NCBI RefSeq assembly: GCF_947489365.1
Contig: NZ_CANLDB010000001.1
Span: 992,001-1,056,000, forward strand
Direction of reading: 5' to 3'
From: an uncultured Nocardioides sp.
GTDB lineage: Bacteria; Actinomycetota; Actinomycetes; Propionibacteriales; Nocardioidaceae
Length of the DNA stretch: 64,000 bases
Below, piece after piece: positions 18,324-25,136 of this stretch. Within the stretch, counting starts at the first letter, position 1. The number at the start of each line of letters is the position of its first letter. Under the pieces are notes generated by a model. The model saw nothing but the letters and a program-made list of their open reading frames with translations. It was not told the origin of the DNA and did no database searches. Made by a program: the position numbers and the translations under genes.

Positions 18324-18412
18324 CAAGAAACCCCCACGGGAGAGAGAAGGGCAACCAACCAAAATCTCGCCGTGGGGGTTCTTGCTGTCGTACCGAAATT
18401 CCCGTTTCGGTA
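18324..18412 (-). promoter_or_regulatory. Stem-loop and second palindrome between HTH and HNH genes
   Basis: Two structures lie in this gap. A 15-bp inverted repeat with one bulge (18324-18339 with 18370-18384) has a 30-nt loop and could end or slow transcription of the upstream gene. Beside it, TACCGAAA (18391-18398) and TTTCGGTA (18405-18412) form a perfect 8-bp palindrome with a 6-nt centre. Both this and the palindrome at 17765-17787 carry a T-A-C-C-G/C-G-G-T-A pair at different spacing, so a common regulator is possible but not shown. Confidence 0.45.
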
Positions 18413-18483
18413 TGTTCTACTTTAGATCTGTACCTCAGTCTTGGCAAATGACTAGTTTTTACTCAGATGTTTTTGGTGTCTCA

Positions 18484-18942
18484 CTAAATCTTGTTGGCCC
18501 ACGAGTAGCAACGGTCGTCGCCCTCCCAATTCGGGCCACGAGAGCCGCGAGGATCGCTTCTCCCGCGTCGCCATGCCTTCATCGCGTCTTGGTGCCGCCA
18601 GAGCAATTGCTTGCCTGTGGGACGGCTCCTGAGGATGCGCTCTAGGTTACGGGGCTCGGCTCCCAACTGCCGCGCTGCCTCATCGAGTCCGAGTCCACGA
18701 CCAAGCAAAATGCACGCATCCGCGTACAAATCTTCTTTGCTCCGGTTGTCAGTCTTAATGTTTGGGGCTTCCAAATCCGTTTGTTCATCAGTCCTCCATT
18801 TTTCGTAGACCGTTTTCCTTGTCACGTTGAAGTATTTTGCTGTACTAATCGCTGAGTAGACACCTCTACATGCAAGGATTTTTTCGTCTCTGTTGACGAC
18901 TCGATCAAGGGCTTGCTTTTTGACCCTCACAGATTTGGTCAT
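18484..18942 (-). CDS. Helix-turn-helix protein, possible small terminase subunit
   Basis: A 152-residue basic DNA-binding protein with two helix-turn-helix-like stretches: S-T-A-K-Y-F-N-V-T-R-K-T-V-Y-E-K-W (about 33-49) and L-D-E-A-A-R-Q-L-G-A-E-P-R-N-L-E-R-I-L (about 85-103). The ATG overlaps the stop of the replication gene (ATGA at 18942-18939) and has GGAGTGGAAGG upstream. Size and N-terminal HTH fit a small terminase subunit, which the element otherwise lacks. The overlap with the initiator gene fits a replication or regulatory role equally well. I cannot decide. Confidence 0.6.
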   Translation of the reverse strand: MTKSVRVKKQALDRVVNRDEKILACRGVYSAISTAKYFNVTRKTVYEKWRTDEQTDLEAPNIKTDNRSKEDLYADACILLGRGLGLDEAARQLGAEPRNLERILRSRPTGKQLLWRHQDAMKAWRRGRSDPRGSRGPNWEGDDRCYSWANKI

Positions 18943-19568
18943 TTTTGAGCCTTCCACTCCTGAAAAACGTCGAACGCTGTTGGCCGGTCGAGGTCCGGGA
19001 AGCGTTCCAACAATTTCTTGACGGAAGCAGAGTCCTCTAGACCGCCTAGGAAGTCAAAGTAGGCACTCCCGTCTCGTGAAAGTGCCCCGCTATTTTCTTG
19101 GTTAACAACCTTCCGAGAAGTGTTGTCTGTCTTGTCAGATTTTCTAACCACCATCCGTTTTTTGTAAGGGTCCTTGGGTAAGGGTCCTTTAGTCCCGTCA
19201 GGTGAAGGTGCCCCACTCCCGCCAGGCGAAGGTGCCCCACTCCCGTCTGGTGAAGGTGCCTCCTTCGTGGTGAAGACGAGACGGTACAAATTTGGGAGCG
19301 GCTGCTGTCCCGGTCGTTGATTTCTTCGGTCAATTTTGAGGACGCCCATGTCCTCGAGAGTTTTGGTGTTGTTGGTGAGAGCCGTCTGACCCAATTTGCA
19401 GAACTGCCTCAAGTGCTCCTGGCTCACCCATCCCGAACCGTCTTGCCCCATGCGCAGATGGATTGCCATGAGGATTGCGGCTTGTGGAGTCGTGAAATCG
19501 TGAGCCGAGAGAAGTTCGCGCATGAGGTCTCTCGTGTCCCGCGATGCGACCTTGCGAATTTTCGGCAT
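18939..19568 (-). CDS. Replication initiator-like winged-helix protein
   Basis: A 209-residue protein. Residues 1-95 form a winged-helix domain of the DnaD/phage O N-terminal type (T-T-P-Q-A-A-I-L-M-A-I-H-L-R-M-G, then W-V-S-Q-E-H-L-R-Q-F, then L-E-D-M-G-V-L-K-I-D). Residues 105-132 are a repeated A-P-S-P-D-G-S-G linker encoded by 24-bp DNA repeats, followed by a basic Lys-rich stretch and a short C-terminal helical domain. A DNA-binding N-terminus with repeats and an AT-rich tract inside the gene resembles the lambda O arrangement, where the origin lies within the initiator gene. The helicase-loader partner is not visible, so host helicase recruitment would be direct or by another protein. 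Confidence 0.65.
   Translation of the reverse strand: MPKIRKVASRDTRDLMRELLSAHDFTTPQAAILMAIHLRMGQDGSGWVSQEHLRQFCKLGQTALTNNTKTLEDMGVLKIDRRNQRPGQQPLPNLYRLVFTTKEAPSPDGSGAPSPGGSGAPSPDGTKGPLPKDPYKKRMVVRKSDKTDNTSRKVVNQENSGALSRDGSAYFDFLGGLEDSASVKKLLERFPDLDRPTAFDVFQEWKAQK
19067..19264 (-). repeat. 24-bp iterons and AT-rich tract, candidate replication origin
   Basis: Three abutting 24-bp repeats (19193-19216, 19217-19240, 19241-19264) share AGGTGAAGGTGCCCCAC or close variants. A fourth, degenerate copy lies at 19067-19090. The 102 bp between them (19091-19192) are only about 41% GC by my count and carry a short direct repeat of AAGGGTCCTT. Iterons beside an easily melted tract, all inside the initiator gene, fit a replication origin. 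Because the repeats stay in reading phase, a repetitive protein linker with no origin role is the alternative. Confidence 0.55.
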
Positions 19569-19575
19569 GGCCTCA

Positions 19576-19794
19576 TCAGCCCTGACCCTTCGTCACCCGA
19601 CGGCGGACGACGCGGGCAGAACGCCGCTTCTCGGCGCGTGGGGACGGGTTGTCCTGGGGCCAGTTGCAGCGCATATCAATCATGTTTCGCAACACATCGG
19701 CCATAGATGAGCCCTCGATGAGCGCAATGTCTTGCAACTTCTCTCGGTGCTCTTTGTCCAGGTGGAGAATAAATCGGTAGTTGTCACTAGCCAC
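19576..19794 (-). CDS. Small CopG-like ribbon-helix-helix protein
   Basis: A 72-residue protein beginning with a strand (D-N-Y-R-F-I-L-H-L-D) followed by two helices (K-E-H-R-E-K-L-Q-D-I-A and M-A-D-V-L-R-N-M-I-D-M-R), the layout of CopG/Arc repressors, plus a very basic tail. I chose the GTG at 19794 because GAAAGG sits 7 nt upstream; an in-frame ATG at 19857 overlaps a TTGACA promoter element (19857-19852, minus strand). It ends 7 nt before the initiator gene and probably controls replication or its own operon, as CopG does in plasmids. Confidence 0.7.
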   Translation of the reverse strand: MASDNYRFILHLDKEHREKLQDIALIEGSSMADVLRNMIDMRCNWPQDNPSPRAEKRRSARVVRRRVTKGQG

Positions 19795-19851
19795 GGTCTT
19801 ACCTTTCGATAGCGGATACCTGCTACCAATGGGACCGTTATTCACGCAATC

Positions 19852-19857
19852 TGTCAA
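19852..19857 (-). promoter_or_regulatory. Candidate -35 element of the replication operon
   Basis: A perfect TTGACA on the minus strand lies 58 nt before the GTG of the CopG-like gene, in the only gap (19795-19897) between the membrane protein gene and the replication genes. No convincing -10 box is visible at 16-18 nt, so this is only a candidate. Confidence 0.35.
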
Positions 19858-19897
19858 ATTGCCTATTTTCGTCGGCGTCTTTATTGGGATTCTGGAT

Positions 19898-20503
19898 CTA
19901 GCGCGGCAGTTCCGGATGCTGAGTCTGAAATTTTCGCAGTGCGCGTGTGCGTTGGAAATACGTTAGCCCGATGCTCTGTGTTGCGCGCACCTCAGCGCGC
20001 GCTTCCCGCAAGAAGTTGTCGAGAGCGGCCTGGTGGGCTGCATGGTCAAAGGGTGCGTCGCTCGACTGGGTCGGCGCCTTCAGTGTCGCAATCGTAATTG
20101 CGTCTAGCAGCGTTTTCGCCCGTGCCTGACTGGCGTGTTCCGCCGCAATTTGATTGTTGGCGGCGGCATTTGCCTCCTTGCGCCTCTCTCTCAACATCTC
20201 GAGAGTTCGAGACTCCGCCCTCGATTTGGATTGCCTCTCTGTCGCGTCCTCAATCAGGGCAATCGCTTCGAACCGGTCCGCGCTCGCGTGTAGTTCATTT
20301 GCAACATCGCGGAGTGCTTTAATGGAAAGTCCCAAAGCGCTACTGCTTTCGATAAGGGCGGCCGCAGCATCGCTCTTACGTCGGGCATTCTCTTGCCGCG
20401 CTTCCCAGATTTTGACGAATGCCTGTGTTACTAGCGCCAGGGAACCGATAATCACGGCTGCGATGATCGGCGCTATCACTCCGATAGACGACGCTTCCGC
20501 CAT
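19898..20503 (-). CDS. Membrane-anchored coiled-coil protein of unknown function
   Basis: A 201-residue protein with one N-terminal membrane helix (about residues 6-28, I-A-P-I-I-A-A-V-I-I-G-S-L-A-L-V) followed by a long Ala/Glu/Arg-rich coiled coil (about 32-170) and a short basic end. The ATG at 20503 has a strong GGAAGGAAAA ribosome site; the frame open upstream runs toward attR. I recognise no family. It is not a typical holin or spanin. Position at the element edge, away from the head genes, is where accessory functions such as superinfection exclusion or helper interference are often found; this is inference. Confidence 0.6.
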   Translation of the reverse strand: MAEASSIGVIAPIIAAVIIGSLALVTQAFVKIWEARQENARRKSDAAAALIESSSALGLSIKALRDVANELHASADRFEAIALIEDATERQSKSRAESRTLEMLRERRKEANAAANNQIAAEHASQARAKTLLDAITIATLKAPTQSSDAPFDHAAHQAALDNFLREARAEVRATQSIGLTYFQRTRALRKFQTQHPELPR

Positions 20504-20668
20504 TGCTTTTCCTTCCAGCGTCACGGTCCTCACCTCGCTCAGTATGTGCCTCAGGAGAGGGCTGTCTGTACCCTCTGCGGCGGGCGTTCCCACGGTCAGA
20601 ACCCCATGTCAGTCCGTGGGGGCGTCCCTCTTGCACCCCTGCGCCTGTAGGCCGGTGTCGGGCACCAA
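20504..20668. other. Right end of the element with attR
   Basis: The gap 20504-20652 holds no gene. It contains an inverted repeat CCCACGG/CCGTGGG (20589-20595 with 20614-20620) and should carry the promoter for the minus-strand membrane-protein gene. attR is CGGTGTCGGGCACCAA at 20653-20668. In the excised circle this end abuts the integrase gene, so it would form its upstream region. Confidence 0.6.
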
Positions 20669-22283
20669 CCTCACCCTGCTCGTCGGGTTCCTCCTCGTCG
20701 CGGCCCGCTGGTGCGGCGTCCGCGGTCGCTGGCTGCACCTGGTCGGTGCGGTCGGGATCGCGGGGTTCGTCCTGCTCGCGCGGACCGAGCCGAGCGTCGT
20801 CCGGGCCGCGGCGATGGGCACGGTGGCCCTGATCGGGATGGGCAGCAACGGACTGCGCCGTGGCACCCGGACGCTCGGGGTGGCCGTCACGGTCCTGCTG
20901 CTGGTCCACCCCTGGTACGCGCTGTCCGCCGGCTTCGCCCTGTCGGTCCTCGCGACCGCCGGCATCCTGCTCCTCGCGCCCGGGTGGCGCGACGCCCTCG
21001 CCCGCCGCCTCCCGCGCTGGCTGGCCGAGGCCGTGGCTGTCCCCGCGGCCGCTCAGCTCGCCTGCACGCCGGTGGTCGCCGCGATCTCCGGGCAGGTCAG
21101 CCTCGTCGCGGTCGTCGCGAACCTGCTCGCCGCCCCGGCGGTCGGACCGGCGACCGTGCTGGGTCTACTGGCCGGTCTCGTCGGCCTCGTCTGGGACGCC
21201 GCAGCACGGCTGGTCGGCACCGGCGCGGCCTGGTGCGTCGCGTGGATCGTGCTGGTCGCCCGTCGCGGGGCGGCGCTCCCGACGGCCGCGGTGGACTGGG
21301 GCACCTCGGCGGTCTCCCTGACCCTGCTGACGCTGCTCTGCCTCGCGATCGCGGTCCTGCTGCCGGTGGTGCTGCGCCGCCGCGGTGGCCTCCTGCTCTG
21401 CGTCGGCCTCACGGCGGTCAGCCTCGGGGTGCCCCTGCCCACGCCCGGGTGGCCCGCCGCGGGGTGGGTGGTCGCGGCCTGCGACGTCGGCCAGGGCGAC
21501 GCCCTGGTGCTGCGGGCGGGGGAGGGGGCCGGCGTCGTCGTCGACACCGGACCGGATCCGGCGCTGGTCGACCGGTGCCTACGTCGTCTCGGCGTCGACC
21601 GGGTGCCTCTGGTGGTCGTCACCCACTTCCACGCCGACCACGCCGACGGGCTGTCCGGGGTGCTGTCGGGTCGTGACGTCGGCGCCGTCGAGGTCACCGC
21701 CGTCGCCGAGCCGGCGGACGGGGCGGAGGCGGTGTCCCGGGCGGCGGGCGAGGCGGGGGTGCCGGTCCGGGTGCCGGCGTACGGCGAGACCCGGCAGGTG
21801 GGTGACGTGACGCTCCAGGTGCTCTCGCCGCTGCCGGGCGTGGCCCCGGTCGCGGGCGCCGAGGGCGACGCCGCCAACGACGCCAGCCTCGTCGTCCTCG
21901 CCGAGGTCGGAGGGGTGACGGTGCTGCTCACCGGAGACCTCGAGCCGCCGGGGCAGGAGGCGCTGGCGGCGTCCGTGCCGGGCCTGCAGGTGGACGTCCT
22001 CAAGGTCCCGCACCACGGCAGCCGCCACCAGGACCTCGACCTGCTGCTGTCCCTCGACGCCTCCCTGGCGCTGGTGTCGGTGGGGGAGGACAACACCTAC
22101 GGCCACCCCTCCCGCGAGGTCCTCGACCCGCTCGAGGAGGCGGGGGTCGAGGTCGGCCGCACCGACACCGACGGCGACCTCCTCGTCGTCCCGGGCGAGG
22201 ACGCCCCCGAGCTCGTCACCGGAGTAGCACCGCTCGCCGGGTCTCGACGACGCGCGCCGCCGGCACGGTGGTCGAGCAGCTGA
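20655..22283 (+). pseudogene. comEC: ComEC DNA-uptake channel, C-terminal part
   Basis: The remainder of ComEC, resuming at V-S-G-T-N-L-T-L-L-V-G-F inside attR. It contains the rest of the membrane Competence domain (helices to about 21420) and the C-terminal metallo-beta-lactamase-like domain with D-V-G-Q-G-D-A near 21487 and H-F-H-A-D-H-A-D-G near 21630. It lacks its own ribosome site and is in phase with the N-terminal part. No frameshift or stop is present on either side, so the gene has not decayed and insertion may be recent, reversible or both. Confidence 0.9.
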
Positions 22284-22535
22284 CGAGCGCAGCAAGTCCG
22301 CCGTCCTGGTGGTCGAGCAGCCGACGAGCGCAGCGAGTCCGCGTCGTCGAGACCCGTGGATCCGGGTCGCCGGGTCGCCGGGTTTGCTCGAGGGGTCTCG
22401 ACGACGCGCGCTCGCCGGGGGCTCGCGGGCTGCTCGACCAGCGTGGGGCCGGTCAGGTGGTCGAGCAGCCGACGAGCGCAGCGAGTCCGCGTCGTCGAGA
22501 CCCGTGGGTCCGGGTCGCCGGGTTGCTCGACCGGC
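22236..22535. repeat. Intergenic palindromic repeat cluster after comEC
   Basis: The 337-bp gap to holA is filled with variants of one element. Two 52-bp copies (22308-22359 and 22456-22507) are identical and begin GGTGGTCGAGCAGCCGACG; the match continues about 16 bp with one change. A truncated copy lies at 22267-22300 and opposite-strand copies near 22240 and 22393-22440. The ends G-G-T-G-G-T-C-G-A-G and C-T-C-G-A-C-C-A-C-C style arms can form stems, as in REP-like dispersed repeats of this group. A related copy is at 42890-43055. Confidence 0.75.
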
Positions 22536-22620
22536 TGGGGGGCGACGTCCTCGGGACCGCCACGTGGTGCTCGTCCACCGCCGACCCGGGGCGTCGGCGG
22601 GCTGTGGCAGGGTCTGCCGC

Positions 22621-23625
22621 ATGGCCCGATCCTCCGCCGCGACGTCGGTCTCGTCCGCGCCCGCCTCGGTCCTGGGGCGCGTGACGCTCGTGACCGGCAA
22701 GGAGGAGTTCCTGCGTGACCGCGTCGTCCGCGACGTGCGCGCCGCGGTGCGCGAGGCCGACGTCGAGGCCGAGCTGTCCGAGACCCGTGGCAGCGAGCTG
22801 ACGCTGGCGACGCTGGGCGAGCTCGCGGCGCCGTCGCTGTTCTCCTCCACCCGCGGGGTCGTGGTGTGGGAGCTCGAGAACCTGCCGGAGGAGTCCGTCG
22901 CCGGCCTGGTCGGGTACGCCGCCGAGCCGGCCGAGGACGTCGCCCTCGTGCTCGTGCACTCCGGCGGCCCCCGCGGCAGCGGCGTGCTCACGAAGCTCCG
23001 CAAGCTGCCGGGAGTGGCCGACATCCAGGTGGAGGAGGTCAAGGGCTACCAGATGTCCGGTTTCGCCCAGGCCGAGATCCGCCGCCACGGCTCCCGCCTC
23101 GATCCCGACACCGCGGGCTTCCTGGTGCAGGCCGTGGGCCACGACCTGCGCTCCCTGGCGGCCGCCGCCCACCAGCTGGCGACCGACTTCCCCGGCCGCA
23201 CCGTGTCGTCCGAGGAGGTCAAGCGCTACTTCGGGGGCCGGTCCGAGGCGACGTCGTTCGCGGTCGCCGACCACGCCCTCGAGGGCCGGCGCACCGAGGC
23301 CCTGGAGGAGCTCCGCTGGGCCCTCGACGGGGGAGTGGCGCCCGTGCTGGTGACCTCGGCCTTCGCCTCGGGGGCCCGGGGCCTCGCCCGGTTCGCGACC
23401 GCCCCGCGGGGGATGCGGGACGCGGACCTGGCCCGGGAGGTCGGCGTCCCGCCCTGGAAGCTGAAGAGCCTCCGCTCGCAGGTTCGCGGCTGGGACGAGC
23501 GGTCCCTGGCTGCCGTGCTCGTCGAGGTGGCGCGCACCGACGCCGACGTCAAGGGCGCCGCCACCGACGCGGCGTACGCCCTCGAGCGCATGACGCTCAC
23601 GGTCTGCGCGCTCCGGCGGGGCTGA
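22621..23625 (+). CDS. holA: DNA polymerase III delta subunit
   Basis: A 334-residue clamp-loader delta subunit that opens the beta clamp. It has the N-terminal V-T-G-K-E-E-F-L-R-D-R motif, the AAA+-like core, and the family-typical D-H-A-L-E-G-R-R and A-L-E-R-M-T-L-T-V-C end. The ATG at 22621 is chosen; the frame is open upstream only because it crosses the GC-rich repeats. It follows comEC and faces rpsT, the standard actinobacterial order. Confidence 0.93.
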   Translation: MARSSAATSVSSAPASVLGRVTLVTGKEEFLRDRVVRDVRAAVREADVEAELSETRGSELTLATLGELAAPSLFSSTRGVVVWELENLPEESVAGLVGYAAEPAEDVALVLVHSGGPRGSGVLTKLRKLPGVADIQVEEVKGYQMSGFAQAEIRRHGSRLDPDTAGFLVQAVGHDLRSLAAAAHQLATDFPGRTVSSEEVKRYFGGRSEATSFAVADHALEGRRTEALEELRWALDGGVAPVLVTSAFASGARGLARFATAPRGMRDADLAREVGVPPWKLKSLRSQVRGWDERSLAAVLVEVARTDADVKGAATDAAYALERMTLTVCALRRG

Positions 23626-23634
23626 GCGGAAGCA

Positions 23635-23670
23635 CCACCGGCCCGCCGCGAGGACGCGACGGGCCGGTGG
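23635..23670. terminator. Bidirectional hairpin between holA and rpsT
   Basis: A perfect 11-bp stem (CCACCGGCCCG at 23635-23645 with 23660-23670) with a 14-nt loop lies between the convergent stops of holA and rpsT. There is no T run, as is common for actinobacterial terminators. Confidence 0.75.
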
Positions 23671-23691
23671 AACAGAGTGTGCGGGTGGGCC

Positions 23692-23952
23692 TCAGAGGCC
23701 GGCGGCGCGCACCGCGATCTTCGACTTCCGGTTCGCGGCCTGGTTGGCGTGGATGACGCCCTTGGAGGCCGCCTGGTCCAGCTTGCGGGTCGCCGCGCGG
23801 GCCAGGGTCGTCGCGTTGTCGGTGTCGCCGGCGTCGGCGGCCTCGCGGAACTTGCGCACGGCGGTCTTCAGGTCCGACTTCACGGACTTGTTGCGCTCGC
23901 GGCGCGCCTCGTTCTGCTTGTTGCGCTTGATCTGGGACTTGATGTTCGCCAC
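23692..23952 (-). CDS. rpsT: Ribosomal protein bS20
   Basis: An 86-residue basic protein of the small ribosomal subunit: [17 protein letters not shown] at the start and [14 protein letters not shown] at the end, matching the bS20 signature and length. The start is the GTG at 23952, giving the canonical N-terminus. Confidence 0.97.
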   Translation of the reverse strand: MANIKSQIKRNKQNEARRERNKSVKSDLKTAVRKFREAADAGDTDNATTLARAATRKLDQAASKGVIHANQAANRKSKIAVRAAGL

Positions 23953-24041
23953 TGGTGGGTGTCCTCGATGCTCGACTCGGTGCTGGACTGAAGATCTGAA
24001 GGCGCGCAGCGATGCGGCGCTGCGCGCGACAGGGCAATCTA

Positions 24042-25049
24042 TCAAGCCGTGCCGACGGCTCCCAAATCACTCGCGCCACCCGCGGCCCCGGCGGGGCCGA
24101 TCCAGCCCCGTCGCTCGGCCAGCCACCCCCACGCGACCTGGGCGCACTGGTCCTGGTGGGCGCGCAGCCACGGCGAGGCCGGGGGGACCGGGCGGTCCCG
24201 CGCCTGCAGGTAGAACCCCGCCATCAGCGCGATCAGCCGGTCGACGTGGTCGGGCGGCACGTCACGGGTCAGCGACCGCGAGGCCAGGAGCGCGTCGACG
24301 TCCACGCCGTCGCCCCGGGGCCCGAGCAGGAGGTCGACCGTGTCGATCCAGGCGGCCCCGCGGGCGGGGAAGTTCCAGTCGCACAGCCACACCTCGCCGT
24401 GCGGGCCGACGAGCACGTTGTCGTCGCGGACGTCGGTGTGGACGGCGGTCCCACCAGCGGTGACCTCGACGTGGGAGGCGGCCAGCCGGGCCGCCTCGGC
24501 GGCGTGCTCGGCGAGGCCGGGCAGGTCGTGGCGGACGCCGGCCCAGGCGGCGACGGCGCCGGTCATCTCCTCGGCGAACGTCGCGGGCGCCAGGCCCGGC
24601 GGTGCCGGCGTCAGCAGGTGGGCGCACTCCTCGAGGGCGTCGAGCGCACGGTCGAGGTCGTCGTCGGTCCACGGACGGGGGGCCGGGACGCCGGGCACGT
24701 GCTCGATGGCCAGCACCACCCAGTCCTCGTCGCGGTGCCACCACCGCAGCCGGGGGGCGGGGACGCCGGGGGGCAGCAGCGCCAGCCGGCGGGCCTCCTC
24801 GGCGTACGCCGCGGCGAACTCTCGCTGCGCCTTGACGCTGGCGGCCTTCACGAAGTGCCGGGTGCCGTCCTCGCAGGTGAGGACCGAGGCCATGCCGGGC
24901 GTGAAGCCGCCGCCGCAGGAGGCTGCGTGGACCACGGCGGACCCGAGGCGGCGGGCGACGAGGTCGCGCAGCCGCGGGGGCAGGAACGACCACTCGAGAC
25001 GGCGGGCGGTGGCGCCGTGCGGGATGGGCTGCAGCACGCGCACAGCCAA
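24042..25049 (-). CDS. Phosphotransferase (aminoglycoside phosphotransferase-like fold)
   Basis: A protein of up to 335 residues with the kinase-like fold of the APH family. The catalytic loop [11 protein letters not shown] (near residue 203) and the metal-binding C-D-W-N-F-P (near 220) are clear; N-terminal V-K-A-A is the likely ATP lysine. The substrate is unknown, as with most such chromosomal kinases. Start uncertain: TTG at 25049, GTG at 25043 and GTG at 25037 are all possible and none has a good ribosome site. It is divergent from the TPP enzyme gene. Confidence 0.8.
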   Translation of the reverse strand: MAVRVLQPIPHGATARRLEWSFLPPRLRDLVARRLGSAVVHAASCGGGFTPGMASVLTCEDGTRHFVKAASVKAQREFAAAYAEEARRLALLPPGVPAPRLRWWHRDEDWVVLAIEHVPGVPAPRPWTDDDLDRALDALEECAHLLTPAPPGLAPATFAEEMTGAVAAWAGVRHDLPGLAEHAAEAARLAASHVEVTAGGTAVHTDVRDDNVLVGPHGEVWLCDWNFPARGAAWIDTVDLLLGPRGDGVDVDALLASRSLTRDVPPDHVDRLIALMAGFYLQARDRPVPPASPWLRAHQDQCAQVAWGWLAERRGWIGPAGAAGGASDLGAVGTA

Positions 25050-25136
25050 TCACGGCCGGCCGCGACCCCCGACGCTCGACGGGCCCGGCGGAGTGCCGCC
25101 CGGAGTGCCGCCCCCCGGGACGGGGAACGGAGGGTC

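Larger units (their letters stand above)
10427..20668. mobile_element. Capsid-forming phage-satellite-like element inserted in comEC
   Basis: About 10.2 kb between a 16-bp att repeat (10427-10442 and 20653-20668, one mismatch) that lies exactly at the break in comEC. Base composition is visibly less GC-rich than the flanks, with AT-rich patches not seen elsewhere. Contents: serine integrase on the plus strand at the left; everything else on the minus strand. That set is a membrane coiled-coil protein, a small RHH protein, a replication initiator with iterons, an HTH protein, HNH, terminase, portal, scaffold, capsid, adaptor, stopper and a tandem-RHH protein. There is no tail, tape measure, lysin, holin, protease or CI-like repressor that I can recognise. 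Genes overlap tightly and are intact, arguing against a decayed prophage. A capsid-forming satellite (cf-PICI-like) is the best reading. Confidence 0.85.

Noticed and set aside
20154..20654. Upstream extension of the comEC C-terminal frame into the element
   Set aside because: The frame is open by chance antisense to the membrane coiled-coil gene; comEC sequence begins only at attR.
10427..20668. Degraded prophage remnant
   Set aside because: All recognisable genes are full length, overlap tightly, and lie between clear att sites; there are no frameshifts or stray tail fragments.
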